DNA of 64,000 nt, from the IMG/VR virus record IMGVR_UViG_3300049740_002954, positions 1-64,000 of that record. One strand, written 5' to 3'. Each line of letters starts with the position of its first letter. Positions within the stretch are counted from its first letter, which is position 1. The notes beneath the pieces are model-generated. The model made no database searches and was not told the DNA's origin. It worked only from the letters and a program-made list of their open reading frames with translations. The position numbers and the translations under genes are program-made. The stretch is from a virus. This document shows positions 44,329-53,180 of the stretch, piece after piece.

Positions 44329-45610
44329 ATCCTAGAATATCTAGTAGAGGATCGCCTTTATGGGCGATTGTGAATGGTCTTCCCGAAGGAGAGTATTGAT
44401 AATCATTTAAAGGTAATCCTAAAGTATGTGCAATTGTTGCATTTAAATCCTCTGGCTTGATTGGTTTGCCTTCTACTGGCGACCTTCCTGTTTTATCGGT
44501 TTCTCCATAAGTTATTCCTCCTTTAACTCCTCCTCCAGCAAGAAAAGCTGTAAAGCAATAGGGCCAATGGTCTCTTCCATCTCTACCATTAATGTTTGGA
44601 GTCCTTCCAAATTCAGAGGTTAAAACGACTAAAGTTTCTGAGAGAAGACCTCTTCTGCTTAAATCAAAAAGTAATCCACTTAAGGCTTGGTCTATATCTG
44701 CACAGTTTGCTGCAACTCTTTCAAAGTTGTTGTCATGAGTGTCCCAACCCCCTCTAGTAACCTCAACATACCTAACGCCATTTTCAACCAGTCTCCTGGC
44801 CAATAAGCAACCTTTTCCAAAATTAGTTTGTCCATAAAGATTGCTAGTGGATTCTGACTCCTTGGTAATATCAAATGCATTGAGATCATTGCTGTTCATG
44901 AGCTTAATTGCGTCTTTATATAAATCCGTATAAGCTCTTACTTGTTTTTGCGGAAAATCGGTGGCAAAATTTTGATTTAATTCTTCCGCAATAGATATTC
45001 TGCTTTGGAAATGCTCGTGGTCTAAATACGATGCCATTTTGCTGTTTGCCAGTCCCGCGTTAGGATTATTAATTGGTAAAGCTCCATATTTAGATTCAAG
45101 AAATCCTGCTCCACCTCCACCTCCACCAATTTTAATATTAGTTGGTATAGTTCTATTGATTGGGCCCGCAAGCTTTGAGACCCAACTGCCAAATGTTGGA
45201 TGCACAATGGTACCTCTTTTAAGGTAGCTTGTATGCATAAGATAGCTTGCTTGTTCGTGCGCTCCTTGGCTAGTATTCATGGTTTTAATGATTGCTCCAT
45301 GATGCATAAGTTGCGCAGTTTTCGGAAGGTTTTCTGACAAGATCACTCCGTCAGCACTAGTTGGGATAGATTTTGTTGGGCCTTGAATGTCTGGCGCATC
45401 AGGCTTTGGTCCAAAAGTATCAAGGTGAGACATGGCTCCTGCCATATTCAGATATATAACGTGTCTAGCTGTTGGTATGCGAGACGCAGTCTCAAACGCG
45501 CTAACGCTGTTATGTATATACGCTCCGGCCATCGGCATTAAGCCGACCCCAAAGCACGCTTTTGCGGCATGCGCAATAAATTCCCTTCTTCCTAATTCGT
45601 CTATTTTCAT
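44327..45610 (-). CDS. DUF1501 protein with twin-arginine signal
   Basis: 427 residues. Residues 6-30 (LGRREFIAHAAKACFGVGLM) form a Tat-type signal. The remainder is a DUF1501 (sulfatase/alkaline-phosphatase-like) protein: RHVIYLNMAGAMSHLDTFGP, then GGGGGGAGFLES, VEVTRGGWDTHDNN (about 286-299) and LTSEFGRTPNINGRDGRDHW. Such proteins are abundant in PVC bacteria, usually beside DUF1549/DUF1553 genes as here. Role unknown; periplasmic. Rare in phages, so probably acquired from the host, though base composition now matches the phage. Confidence 0.85.
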   Translation of the reverse strand: MKIDELGRREFIAHAAKACFGVGLMPMAGAYIHNSVSAFETASRIPTARHVIYLNMAGAMSHLDTFGPKPDAPDIQGPTKSIPTSADGVILSENLPKTAQLMHHGAIIKTMNTSQGAHEQASYLMHTSYLKRGTIVHPTFGSWVSKLAGPINRTIPTNIKIGGGGGGAGFLESKYGALPINNPNAGLANSKMASYLDHEHFQSRISIAEELNQNFATDFPQKQVRAYTDLYKDAIKLMNSNDLNAFDITKESESTSNLYGQTNFGKGCLLARRLVENGVRYVEVTRGGWDTHDNNFERVAANCADIDQALSGLLFDLSRRGLLSETLVVLTSEFGRTPNINGRDGRDHWPYCFTAFLAGGGVKGGITYGETDKTGRSPVEGKPIKPEDLNATIAHTLGLPLNDYQYSPSGRPFTIAHKGDPLLDILG

Positions 45611-45631
45611 AATTTTATTTGGTTTTAGTTT

Positions 45632-47902
45632 TTATTTTATAAATATAAATTCGTGAGTATTTATTAAAGTCCAGATTATTTCTTTATATACCTCTTTTTT
45701 ATCTTTTAATGACGATTTAAATAATGATATTTCTTTTGCGGATGGATTTCTATTTAGTATACATTTAAATCCAACTTTAATTTTGTCGTCCAAAGATTGT
45801 TGAGATTCTATAGCTTTTATAACTTCAAAGTTTTTATTTCTTAATAATCTTGTTTCTACAAAGCCGTTGAGTAAATTAAGTACCTGTGTTGCAGACGCGC
45901 TTTTGTTTGAATTTTCGATCTGCTCCCTGTCTGAACCACCAAACTCACGAATAAGGTGTCCTACGGGCGCAGGAGAGGGTAATTCAGAAGCTCTTACAGA
46001 ATTCCGGTCTTTTACAAAGTTTTGCTTATAGTCATCTTTCTTTGCTTGTTGTTGAGATTTGAATTTATCAACACAAGATTCGCAGCAAAACGCAACTGTC
46101 TCTCCGTTTTCATTTAGAGCTAGCAGAGTTGGATCAACAGCTCTTCCAGGTTTGATTGGACAATCTATGTTAATTGGATCTGTAAATTTTGGCTTATTTG
46201 CGATTTTTGGCCTTTCTGTTTTATTGATTTTGGCCATAAGATCTTGAAATAATTCTTCGCCAGTCATTGCTGAGAAGTTTTGAAAGTCTTCATAGCCTTT
46301 TGTGTTTTGCTGAAGTTTTCTAGAATCTATATCGTTAAATGTTAAATTTACCAACGAATCCCAAACTTGTTCGCCGCTCATTCTTTCAAGCATTGGTCCT
46401 TGATAAAAATATGGAATAGCATTATGAGATTGTTTTTCAGTATTTGGACCTGCAACAATCCACTTTACATCTACAGGCATAGACTGATCTTTATTGTCTC
46501 TTGGGATAACATCTCTTATTACAGATTCACGCTGAAAAGTTTTTGTATTATATAACACTCTTAAGAATTCTTTTAGGTCATAATCTAAGGCTACCATAAC
46601 TTTTTCTAAATGCAACTGAAGTTTTGGGTCTGTAGCCAATGTATCGTCAAACATATTATCGATTGGCTCAATTAGAGCTAATCCAAAAGCTTCCTTCCAT
46701 AACCTATTTACAACAACAGCTGTAAATCTAGGATTGGAATCTGTTGCGAGCCAATTTGCATATATTTCCCTCGAGCCAGCTTGAGGAGCTTTTGTCTTAA
46801 TATCAATTTCTTTTCCAAAAATTGTTTTTCCAGATAATGTTTCGCTTGGCTTTGCGTTGTCGTATTGATAGTCATTTGGTAAATTAATTTTTCCTGAACC
46901 CAGACTATCTAAGCCTGTTTGAAGAATGTCTTGAATGTTCCTAGATTCATTTCTTAGTTGTCTAGATTTTTGCGCCTCACCTGATTGCTCGAGTTTTCTT
47001 TGTTCTGTGTTGACCAATCTGTTAAACTGACCTAAATTATCAACACCTCTTCTTCTTAAATTTGTTGAGCCGCTTGTAAATGCGGCCATTTCATAAAATT
47101 GTTTTTGTGTCCAGCGATCAAATGGATGATCGTGGCACTGGGCGCATTCAAGACTGGTTCCAAGAAAAATGCGAACTGTATTAGCCATATTGTCTAAGGG
47201 CATGTTTACATCTCGCGCAAAATAACTAACTCCTTCATTACCCCTTTCCCATAAAGCTCCAGATGAAGAAAGCATTTCTCTTACCCAAACATCATATGGT
47301 CTATTGTTTGATATAAATTCTTTTACATAATTTTTATATGGTATACCTGATACTCTATTATTTAATCTATCTTTTATTCTTAATATATCAGCCCAAAAGT
47401 TAAACCAATGACTTGCATACCCTTCGCTACCTAATAGTTGATCTATTAATTTTGATCTTTTGTTTTTGTCTTTACTATTTAAAAAGGTGTCTACTTCCGT
47501 TAATGACGGAGTTCTTCCGATAACCTTTAAATAAGATCTGCGTAAAAAAGTAGAATCATCAACTTCTTTATTTGGTCTAAGATTATATGATCTTAATTTT
47601 GTTTCAATTAAACTGTCAATATATCTTGCGTGCGTATTTAGATCATTATCTGATAGCGGTTTTTTCAATTTAGGTAAAGCTTCATGGCTAGGCGGAAAAT
47701 TGTTTTTGATATAAGCTTGATTATCTTCTGTCAAGGAATCTATTGCTATTCTGAATAATTGCAAGTCACTTGCTCTTTTTATTAATGCGTGAGTGGCATT
47801 CGCTTCAAGAATATCTCCTTTTAAGTCTTTTCCGTTATTGAAATATAACGTATCTCCAAAACAATAAAAAGATGAGATTAATAATAAAAGTAGTTTTTTC
47901 AT
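45632..47902 (-). CDS. DUF1549/DUF1553 (PSD1-type) protein with metal-binding insert
   Basis: 756 residues. Sec signal (MKKLLLLLISSFYCFG). DUF1549: FLRRSYLKVIGRTPSLTEVD (about 123-142), WFNFWADILR and LGTSLECAQCHDHPFDRWTQ (about 258-277; CxxCH-like site). DUF1553: NPRFTAVVVNRLWKEAFGLA (about 389-408). Near 606-640 an insert CPIKPGRAVDP...AFCCESCVDKF resembles a YHS/TRASH metal site. Operon partner of DUF1501, 21 nt upstream. Periplasmic; function unknown. Confidence 0.85.
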   Translation of the reverse strand: MKKLLLLLISSFYCFGDTLYFNNGKDLKGDILEANATHALIKRASDLQLFRIAIDSLTEDNQAYIKNNFPPSHEALPKLKKPLSDNDLNTHARYIDSLIETKLRSYNLRPNKEVDDSTFLRRSYLKVIGRTPSLTEVDTFLNSKDKNKRSKLIDQLLGSEGYASHWFNFWADILRIKDRLNNRVSGIPYKNYVKEFISNNRPYDVWVREMLSSSGALWERGNEGVSYFARDVNMPLDNMANTVRIFLGTSLECAQCHDHPFDRWTQKQFYEMAAFTSGSTNLRRRGVDNLGQFNRLVNTEQRKLEQSGEAQKSRQLRNESRNIQDILQTGLDSLGSGKINLPNDYQYDNAKPSETLSGKTIFGKEIDIKTKAPQAGSREIYANWLATDSNPRFTAVVVNRLWKEAFGLALIEPIDNMFDDTLATDPKLQLHLEKVMVALDYDLKEFLRVLYNTKTFQRESVIRDVIPRDNKDQSMPVDVKWIVAGPNTEKQSHNAIPYFYQGPMLERMSGEQVWDSLVNLTFNDIDSRKLQQNTKGYEDFQNFSAMTGEELFQDLMAKINKTERPKIANKPKFTDPINIDCPIKPGRAVDPTLLALNENGETVAFCCESCVDKFKSQQQAKKDDYKQNFVKDRNSVRASELPSPAPVGHLIREFGGSDREQIENSNKSASATQVLNLLNGFVETRLLRNKNFEVIKAIESQQSLDDKIKVGFKCILNRNPSAKEISLFKSSLKDKKEVYKEIIWTLINTHEFIFIK

Positions 47903-47907
47903 ATCAT

Positions 47908-47936
47908 ATTATTACACTATTTTGATTGCTTGTCAA
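47908..47936 (-). promoter_or_regulatory. Promoter of the DUF1549 operon, leaderless geometry
   Basis: TTGACA (47936-47931), 16 nt, TAATAA (47914-47909), 6 nt to ATG 47902; a GTGTA motif (47917-47913) overlaps the -10, so both promoter classes coincide. Confidence 0.7.
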
Positions 47937-47958
47937 GAAATTTTCATATTAATTAAGT

Positions 47959-47985
47959 AAAAAAGCCACCCATTTCTGGGTGGCT
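47959..47985 (-). terminator. Intrinsic terminator
   Basis: Minus-strand stem AGCCACCC/GGGTGGCT with 6-nt loop followed by six T; ends the unit 49367-48017. Confidence 0.85.
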
Positions 47986-48016
47986 GCATGAACATTAATT
48001 AGATAATTAAAGTCTG

Positions 48017-48247
48017 TTAGTCCTTTTGCTTAAAAAGGGCAACGATAAGAAGTAATGTGATTACTCCTGCGAGCGAAGCTCCGTCTCCAACGAAACCTGT
48101 GACTACCTCTTGAAGGTTGCCAATGACGTTAATAGGTGCTCCTTCGCCAAACACAACTTGTGCGACGACGAGCAATCCGATAATAGAAAGCAGAACACTT
48201 GTAACTCCTCCTGCGTAACTTTTGATTGTATCTATTGTATTTTTCAT
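48017..48247 (-). CDS. Small two-helix membrane protein
   Basis: 76 residues with membrane segments at about 15-33 (VTSVLLSIIGLLVVAQVVF) and 55-72 (ASLAGVITLLLIVALF), ending KQKD. Gly-rich hinge between. Phage holins and pilin-like coat proteins look alike at this size; no family recognised. Seven nt after the outer-membrane protein gene, so co-expressed. Codon usage is biased as in abundant proteins. Confidence 0.6.
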   Translation of the reverse strand: MKNTIDTIKSYAGGVTSVLLSIIGLLVVAQVVFGEGAPINVIGNLQEVVTGFVGDGASLAGVITLLLIVALFKQKD

Positions 48248-48254
48248 AGTAAAA

Positions 48255-48902
48255 TTAGAAAGAGAATGTTAGTCCAGCAGAAATAACATCTGCACTATCA
48301 ATAGAATCAGAGTCTACTCTATCGTAAGAGAGGTTTCCCGATACAGTTTCGGATAATGATTTTGATAGTTCTACCCCAATTCTGTGGTAGTCATTATCTT
48401 CAACGCCATATCTATCTGCATTTCCAAGGGCGCCAGAAAGCTCAAGATTAGCAAAAGAAAGATCAAAACTATGTGAAACTCCTAGTTCTAATACATAATT
48501 ATCTTCACTAGTATCTCTTTGCACTAGAAAAGATGGATTTAAAATAGAATTAAGACTTAATTCTAAAACCGCATCAAGCTGACTTGCTCCACTGACGATT
48601 TCTTCATGCTCAAGGCCTACGTAGGCATTGAGTAGATCTCCAAGACTGCTTGACACTCCTCCGGAAAAAGTATAAATACTTTGCCCATCAGACAATTCAT
48701 CTACAGCAGAAGCAGAGCCTTCAACGGAAAGCGCTCCTACATCTTGACTATAAGACACAGAAGCTGAGAGATGTTCGTCTGCTAGAATAGATCCTTTCGA
48801 GAAAGAATCTGTTCCATATCCTAGGGATACGGATCCAGCATGAACCGCGTTAATAAGTAGTGCTGCTGCAATAGCAGTAACTGTTAGTATTTTAGTTTTC
48901 AT
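48255..48902 (-). CDS. Outer-membrane beta-barrel protein
   Basis: 215 residues from ATG 48902. Sec signal (KTKILTVTAIAAALLINAVHA, cut near residue 22), then alternating polar/apolar strands of 9-11 residues (about ten), many Ser/Asp turns and a C-terminal aromatic 'VISAGLTFSF', the BAM recognition signature. Phage-encoded outer-membrane proteins can block receptors (superinfection exclusion) or alter permeability. Start chosen because it begins the signal peptide; an in-frame upstream start at 48926 is unlikely. Confidence 0.75.
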   Translation of the reverse strand: MKTKILTVTAIAAALLINAVHAGSVSLGYGTDSFSKGSILADEHLSASVSYSQDVGALSVEGSASAVDELSDGQSIYTFSGGVSSSLGDLLNAYVGLEHEEIVSGASQLDAVLELSLNSILNPSFLVQRDTSEDNYVLELGVSHSFDLSFANLELSGALGNADRYGVEDNDYHRIGVELSKSLSETVSGNLSYDRVDSDSIDSADVISAGLTFSF

Positions 48903-48916
48903 AATTAAAACGATTA

Positions 48917-48945
48917 ATGATAACACATAAATCCATTAATGTCAA
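48917..48945 (-). promoter_or_regulatory. Promoter of the outer-membrane protein gene
   Basis: TTGACA (48945-48940), 17 nt, TATCAT (48922-48917); 14 nt to ATG 48902, leader about 8 nt. It lies at the 3' end of the Hsp20 gene. Confidence 0.7.
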
Positions 48946-49367
48946 GTAATTTTTATTCTTGTCGAATTTTTATTCTTTTTTCTTGGTATTGTTATACTAA
49001 GGATTCCATTATCTGAATTGGCAGATATATTTTTTGCATCTAAATCATCGCTCAATTTAAAGGTATTTTTGAATCCATCTAAAAATATCTGTTGCTGAAT
49101 ATATTCTCCTTCGACAGAATCTTCTTTGGGGGCGTCGTAGCTAACAGATAATTGATTGTTTTTATAATTAATATTAATTTCTTCTTTCGGTACTCCTGGT
49201 ACTTGAAGTTGAATAAGTATTTCGTTTTCTTTAGATAGAATGTTTGATTGCACTGGATATTCATTTAATGAATGCGAGTACAATAGATCATCTAGTAAGG
49301 AATCTATTTTGAATGAGGCATAAGGGTTTTTATTGTTTGTTTTTGTGTTTTTAAAAAAATAAGACAT
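48942..49367 (-). CDS. Small heat-shock protein (Hsp20)
   Basis: 141 residues. Alpha-crystallin domain from about 45 to 135: ILIQLQVPGVPKEEININYK, 'QIFLDGFKNTFKLSDDLDA' and GILSITIPRKK (about 121-131), then the C-terminal I-x-I anchor (IKIT). Holdase chaperone; Hsp20 genes occur in several aquatic phages. It might protect replication or assembly proteins. Confidence 0.9.
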   Translation of the reverse strand: MSYFFKNTKTNNKNPYASFKIDSLLDDLLYSHSLNEYPVQSNILSKENEILIQLQVPGVPKEEININYKNNQLSVSYDAPKEDSVEGEYIQQQIFLDGFKNTFKLSDDLDAKNISANSDNGILSITIPRKKNKNSTRIKIT

Positions 49368-49424
49368 AATTATAATTGTTAAGGGTTAATTTTGTATTGT
49401 ACTGTATTGCATCTGTCATGCCAA

Positions 49425-49988
49425 TTATTTTTTAAATAAAAATGGACGCCACTCATCCCTCTCTCTTTGAAAGGGGTGGAAGAAAGGATAAGGGTTTGAG
49501 GGCTTTAGTTCTTCACCTTTATAGTTTTTATAAGGATATATTGTTGACTTTTTAGAATTGCAAGGCTGGCATGTAAGAGTGACATTATGACTCTCTTTTG
49601 TCCCACCTTTGCTTTTTGGGTATATATGTTCGATTGTCATTTGTTTAATATCGTACTTTTCTCCACATATTTGACATCGTTTGTTATATCTTTTGTATAG
49701 ATATCTTAAATTTGGTTTATCTGAAGTCTGATAAACCCATTTTGCAGAAGTTAATAAAATTGTGGGGACAGGATAAATTTGATTAGAAGAAGTCATAAAT
49801 GGTTGATTTTCATAATAGGTTGCTCTTTGAGGGTTGATCCATTCTTCCCACGTTAAAGGTTCTCCAGAAAAAGATAAAGCTTTAACAGACATAACTTTTG
49901 AATTTTTTGATCCACAGGAAATTAATTTCCTAACTCCTTCTCTAGCACTAGTAATATTAACTGGAGTCCAAAAATGAGATAATATCAA
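49425..49988 (-). CDS. HNH endonuclease with unusual start
   Basis: 187 residues if started at the TTG at 49988. HNH core: RCQICGEKYDIKQ (Cys pair), EHIYPKSKGGTKESHNVTLT and CQPCNSKK (about 104-146); the N-terminal ~95 residues resemble the extra domain of cyanobacterial-type HNH proteins (ILSHFWTPVNITSAREGVRK). There is no ATG. A 14-codon ATG frame (50029-49985) ends in TGA overlapping the TTG, suggesting re-initiation; alternatively the frame reads back in-frame to about 50037 with an ATT start. Confidence 0.75.
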   Translation of the reverse strand: MILSHFWTPVNITSAREGVRKLISCGSKNSKVMSVKALSFSGEPLTWEEWINPQRATYYENQPFMTSSNQIYPVPTILLTSAKWVYQTSDKPNLRYLYKRYNKRCQICGEKYDIKQMTIEHIYPKSKGGTKESHNVTLTCQPCNSKKSTIYPYKNYKGEELKPSNPYPFFHPFQRERDEWRPFLFKK

Positions 49989-50037
49989 GACAAGTCTGTC
50001 TTTAGCGCTACAGAGGAATGGATTTTCATTACTAATT

Positions 50038-50274
50038 TTAACCTAAACTAATTTTTAAAAACCCATTTTCGTCATGCCATAAAACTCCAGAAACTGCAGG
50101 GTCTTGTTGTGGTAAATCTAAAAATTGTATCTGTGCGCTTCCACTAAGTCCGGGGTAAGCGCATAAAGCTTGTCCGCTATTAATATACATTTCACCCTCT
50201 TTTGAAGAAAGAGTTACTGGGTTTTCTTGGTCTGAAATAAGTTTTACTTTTGGTATATGAACTATATTGTTCAT
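50038..50274 (-). CDS. Candidate virion protein
   Basis: 78 residues, beta-rich. The C-terminus DPAVSGVLWHDENGFLKISL has the 'DP-V-G-LW-D-G-L-K-S' ending common to many small phage structural proteins. Overlaps the upstream gene by 4 nt (ATGA). Confidence 0.55.
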   Translation of the reverse strand: MNNIVHIPKVKLISDQENPVTLSSKEGEMYINSGQALCAYPGLSGSAQIQFLDLPQQDPAVSGVLWHDENGFLKISLG

Positions 50275-51425
50275 TTTTCATGAGTATAGCCCATTTTTTT
50301 CATCTTGAGATGCTCTTCAAAAGTATTCGCTTTGTAACCTTTTCCTGTTTTTGGATCATACATCATGTGGGGTTTGAAGTTTTTCTTATCATCTTCTTCT
50401 GCAGACTTCGCTTTTTCCCAAGCTTTTTTTTGAGGGCGATCTTTATCTCCAGGTTTCGCAGGTTTATAGTTTTTACCCATGCGTTTTTTCTTTTTTCGAA
50501 TATTTTCCCAAAGGCCGGCTTCTGTTTCGTCTTCTGAGTTTGCGTTTTTTTCACCTTCATCTTCTTCTCCTTTGGTCATTTTGGTGACGCTTTTTTTACT
50601 CCACATTTTACAGCTCCAATAGCGAGCTTTTGTTTTGGGCCCTGGGTTTGCGCAATTATGACGAGCTCTAAAATTTTTGCGACGACTTGGATCATCGCGC
50701 TTAATTTCCATATTTGGGTCCCCAAAATTAACTTTGACAACATTCCCCTTTTCATTTTTAACATAAACAGAAAACTTTTTAGGTCCACCTGGCGTCCGAA
50801 ATGGCTTGTTTAACTTTTTACCTTTATTTGCTTCAGCTGCCCAGCTTTCTTCATCGATATATTCTTCAAAGCCAAGCTCATCTACATCAATAAATATAGT
50901 ACTCCACATTTCTTCCGTAAAATCTGGATCTTCTTGAAGTTGGTGGTTGTGTATATCCAGTTTCGCTTGAATTAAATCTTCTTCTGAAAAGAAATTTTCT
51001 TCTCTTACCCCATCATCAATGAGTACATTTGCAGAGGCTTTAGCGATATCTTGATCAGCTTTTCTGTAGGAATCTTTAACTTTTCCGCCTCTAACCATTT
51101 TTAAGAAAGTGTTAACTCTTGCCATTGCCCATTGCCCCCTACTTTTACCAGGTCTATGACTTGATGAAAAAGCTCCCGCTCCTCTCCTATATACTTTTTT
51201 AAGCTGGGATAATGTTACTTTTTTCTTGCTTTTTAAATTGTGCTCTTTAACTTTAGACTTTAAAGATTCTAAAACTTTATCGGAAAATGTTATTTTTCCT
51301 CCATCTTCTCCTGCACTACCTGGCTTGTTTTTGCTCGAGCCCTTGCGTTTTTCTGATTTTTTTGCGGGGGTTTGCGCTGAACTTTTTGGTCCCGGACGTT
51401 TAGCTGATTTAGATTCGTTTTCCAT
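50271..51425 (-). CDS. Basic phage protein with DUF5872-like and 'ARHNC' blocks
   Basis: 384 residues, about a quarter Lys/Arg. Disordered basic N-terminus (1-50). Block 1 (about 68-110): VTLSQLKKVYRRGAGAFS then PGKSRGQWAMARVNTFLKM resembles DUF5872-type viral segments. Block 2 (about 234-268): FGDPNMEIKRDDPSRRKNF then ARHNC...KARYWSCKMW, found at the end of phage prohead or structural proteins. Likely a virion or DNA-associated protein; function unproven. Confidence 0.6.
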   Translation of the reverse strand: MENESKSAKRPGPKSSAQTPAKKSEKRKGSSKNKPGSAGEDGGKITFSDKVLESLKSKVKEHNLKSKKKVTLSQLKKVYRRGAGAFSSSHRPGKSRGQWAMARVNTFLKMVRGGKVKDSYRKADQDIAKASANVLIDDGVREENFFSEEDLIQAKLDIHNHQLQEDPDFTEEMWSTIFIDVDELGFEEYIDEESWAAEANKGKKLNKPFRTPGGPKKFSVYVKNEKGNVVKVNFGDPNMEIKRDDPSRRKNFRARHNCANPGPKTKARYWSCKMWSKKSVTKMTKGEEDEGEKNANSEDETEAGLWENIRKKKKRMGKNYKPAKPGDKDRPQKKAWEKAKSAEEDDKKNFKPHMMYDPKTGKGYKANTFEEHLKMKKMGYTHEK

Positions 51426-51427
51426 AA

Positions 51428-52465
51428 TTATTTGTTACACAATAAATTGTAATCATGTTCATACATTTTTTGTATTAATTTGTTAAATTTTGTTTTTCTT
51501 TTCCACCCTAATTCGTTTTCAGCTAAACTTGGATCTCCGCATAATTCGTGAACTTCTGCTGGGCGATAGAATTTTGGGTTAACTTGGAATAGTATTTCTT
51601 TATTATCTGTGAAATATTTTTCTTCTTCATTTTTTCCTGATTTAAAGTATTTAATCCCCGCGCAACTTAGAGCGCCTTCCAAAAATTCTCTTACAGTGTG
51701 CATTTTGCCGCTTCCAAGAACATAATTTTTTGGATAATCTTGATTAAGCATTAACCAAACTCCCTCCATAAAATCTTCTGCGTCACTCCAGTCCCTCTTT
51801 GCTTCGATATTTCCCAGCGAGAGAGGTGTGATTTTATGATTACTTTCTATTTGAGTTTTTATCTTTGCTATCGCGTGCGTTATTTTTCTGGTAACAAAAT
51901 CTAGTCCCCTCCTTGTTCCCTCGTGATTAAACAGCCAACCTTGTATGGCGTATAAGCCATAAGATTCTCTATAAACTCTTACAATATGCCTTGCGGCGCA
52001 TTTTGCTGCGCCATAAGGAGATTGTGGTAATAAAGGGTGGGTTTCATTTTGAGGAGAAAAAACTACATCACCAAACTCTTCACTGCTACCGGCATTATAA
52101 AATCTACAGTGGGGAGAAAATCTTCTAATTGATTCTAATATATGTAGCACTGCGCTAGAGTCTGTTTCCCATGTTTGTATAGGGTAATTCCAGCTGCCTG
52201 CGACAAAAGATTGTGCGGCGAAGTTTATAAAAAAATCTGGTTGTAAATTAATGGTTATATCACGAATACTATGAGCGTCATTTAGATCCATGTCTATTAA
52301 TTCAAATCTAGGTTCATCTTCTAGATGTAAAATATTTTCATGGTTTTTTACGCTTAATCTTCTCGCTGTGCCGTATATTTTATAATTCGTGTTTTGCAGG
52401 AGGTAGTCCACCATATGACTTCCATCTTGCCCAGTTACTCCTGTAACTATAACTTTTTTTGTCAT
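51428..52465 (-). CDS. gmd: GDP-mannose 4,6-dehydratase
   Basis: 345 residues, full length. Rossmann motif TGVTGQDGSHM (8-18), 'NFAAQSFVAGSW', catalytic Ser/Thr-Tyr-x3-Lys in AGSSEEFG and SPYGAAKCAA, and GNIEAKRDWSDAEDF for nucleotide-sugar recognition: the short-chain dehydrogenase GMD. It converts GDP-mannose to GDP-4-keto-6-deoxymannose, the first step to GDP-fucose, GDP-rhamnose or perosamine. No fucose synthase (GMER) is present in the window, so the host must supply the second step. Serves the GT11 gene nearby. Confidence 0.93.
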   Translation of the reverse strand: MTKKVIVTGVTGQDGSHMVDYLLQNTNYKIYGTARRLSVKNHENILHLEDEPRFELIDMDLNDAHSIRDITINLQPDFFINFAAQSFVAGSWNYPIQTWETDSSAVLHILESIRRFSPHCRFYNAGSSEEFGDVVFSPQNETHPLLPQSPYGAAKCAARHIVRVYRESYGLYAIQGWLFNHEGTRRGLDFVTRKITHAIAKIKTQIESNHKITPLSLGNIEAKRDWSDAEDFMEGVWLMLNQDYPKNYVLGSGKMHTVREFLEGALSCAGIKYFKSGKNEEEKYFTDNKEILFQVNPKFYRPAEVHELCGDPSLAENELGWKRKTKFNKLIQKMYEHDYNLLCNK

Positions 52466-52466
52466 T

Positions 52467-53180
52467 TTAAAATTTAAAGCCTACATTTATTTTTTCTTCT
52501 ATTGCATCTTCTACAGAAAGCTTTCCAAAGCTATCTTCATCATGCTCATTGTTTGGTTTGCAGATTTGATTCTCGTGCCTTCTATATGAAAATAATGGTT
52601 CATTGATGATTTTAAATTTATAACCGCTTGTGATGGCCTGCTTCCAAAGAAGCAAATCTTCTTCGGGTATATCATTTATCCCGTACCTATTGAAAGGGTT
52701 TTGCCAAAAATTTTTACTATAAGCGACTCCTGGGTGGCCGATTACATTATGGTCGATCATTAAATTTCCAAAAATACTTCCATAGCCAGACATGTTTCTA
52801 TACGCCGTAATTTCGCTTTCTTCGTTTACCTCAAAAAAATCTGAAGATACAATGTCGTAACCTTTTTTTAGTACTTTTAATTGCTCTTGCACTCTGGATC
52901 TTTCATAAAAATCATCAATATTTGTATTGAATACGTAATCACAGCCATCTTCAAAAGCTTGGTCTATAATAAAATTCATGGCTTCTGCATGATTTTTTAG
53001 TTTTTTATTAAAAAACGTCGATCCTTCCACAAACTTATGAGAGTCTGATCCGTAATTGATTTCGTAAAAATTTAATTCATTGTAGGTTTGATGCTTTATT
53101 GAGTTTACGCATTGGTCGATCCATTTCCTGCTACATATTTTTGTTGCGTTTTTGTGAAAAAATACTACTCCTATTTTCAT
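52467..53180 (-). CDS. Glycosyltransferase, GT2/GT-A like
   Basis: 237 residues from ATG 53180 (TAATG with upstream stop). GT-A pattern: MKIGVVFFHKN, 'W-I-D-Q-C-V-N-S-I-K-H-Q-T' and NTNIDDFYERSRVQEQL (about 85-101; D-D for metal/nucleotide), then WKQAITSGYKFKIIN and SYRRH. Family 2-type inverting transferase; sugar unknown. Confidence 0.75.
   Translation of the reverse strand: MKIGVVFFHKNATKICSRKWIDQCVNSIKHQTYNELNFYEINYGSDSHKFVEGSTFFNKKLKNHAEAMNFIIDQAFEDGCDYVFNTNIDDFYERSRVQEQLKVLKKGYDIVSSDFFEVNEESEITAYRNMSGYGSIFGNLMIDHNVIGHPGVAYSKNFWQNPFNRYGINDIPEEDLLLWKQAITSGYKFKIINEPLFSYRRHENQICKPNNEHDEDSFGKLSVEDAIEEKINVGFKF

Noticed and set aside
44327-47902. Bacterial chromosome contamination explaining the DUF1501/DUF1549 genes
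   Set aside because: Base composition, flanking terminators and the leaderless-type promoter match the surrounding phage genes, and phage genes lie directly on both sides.
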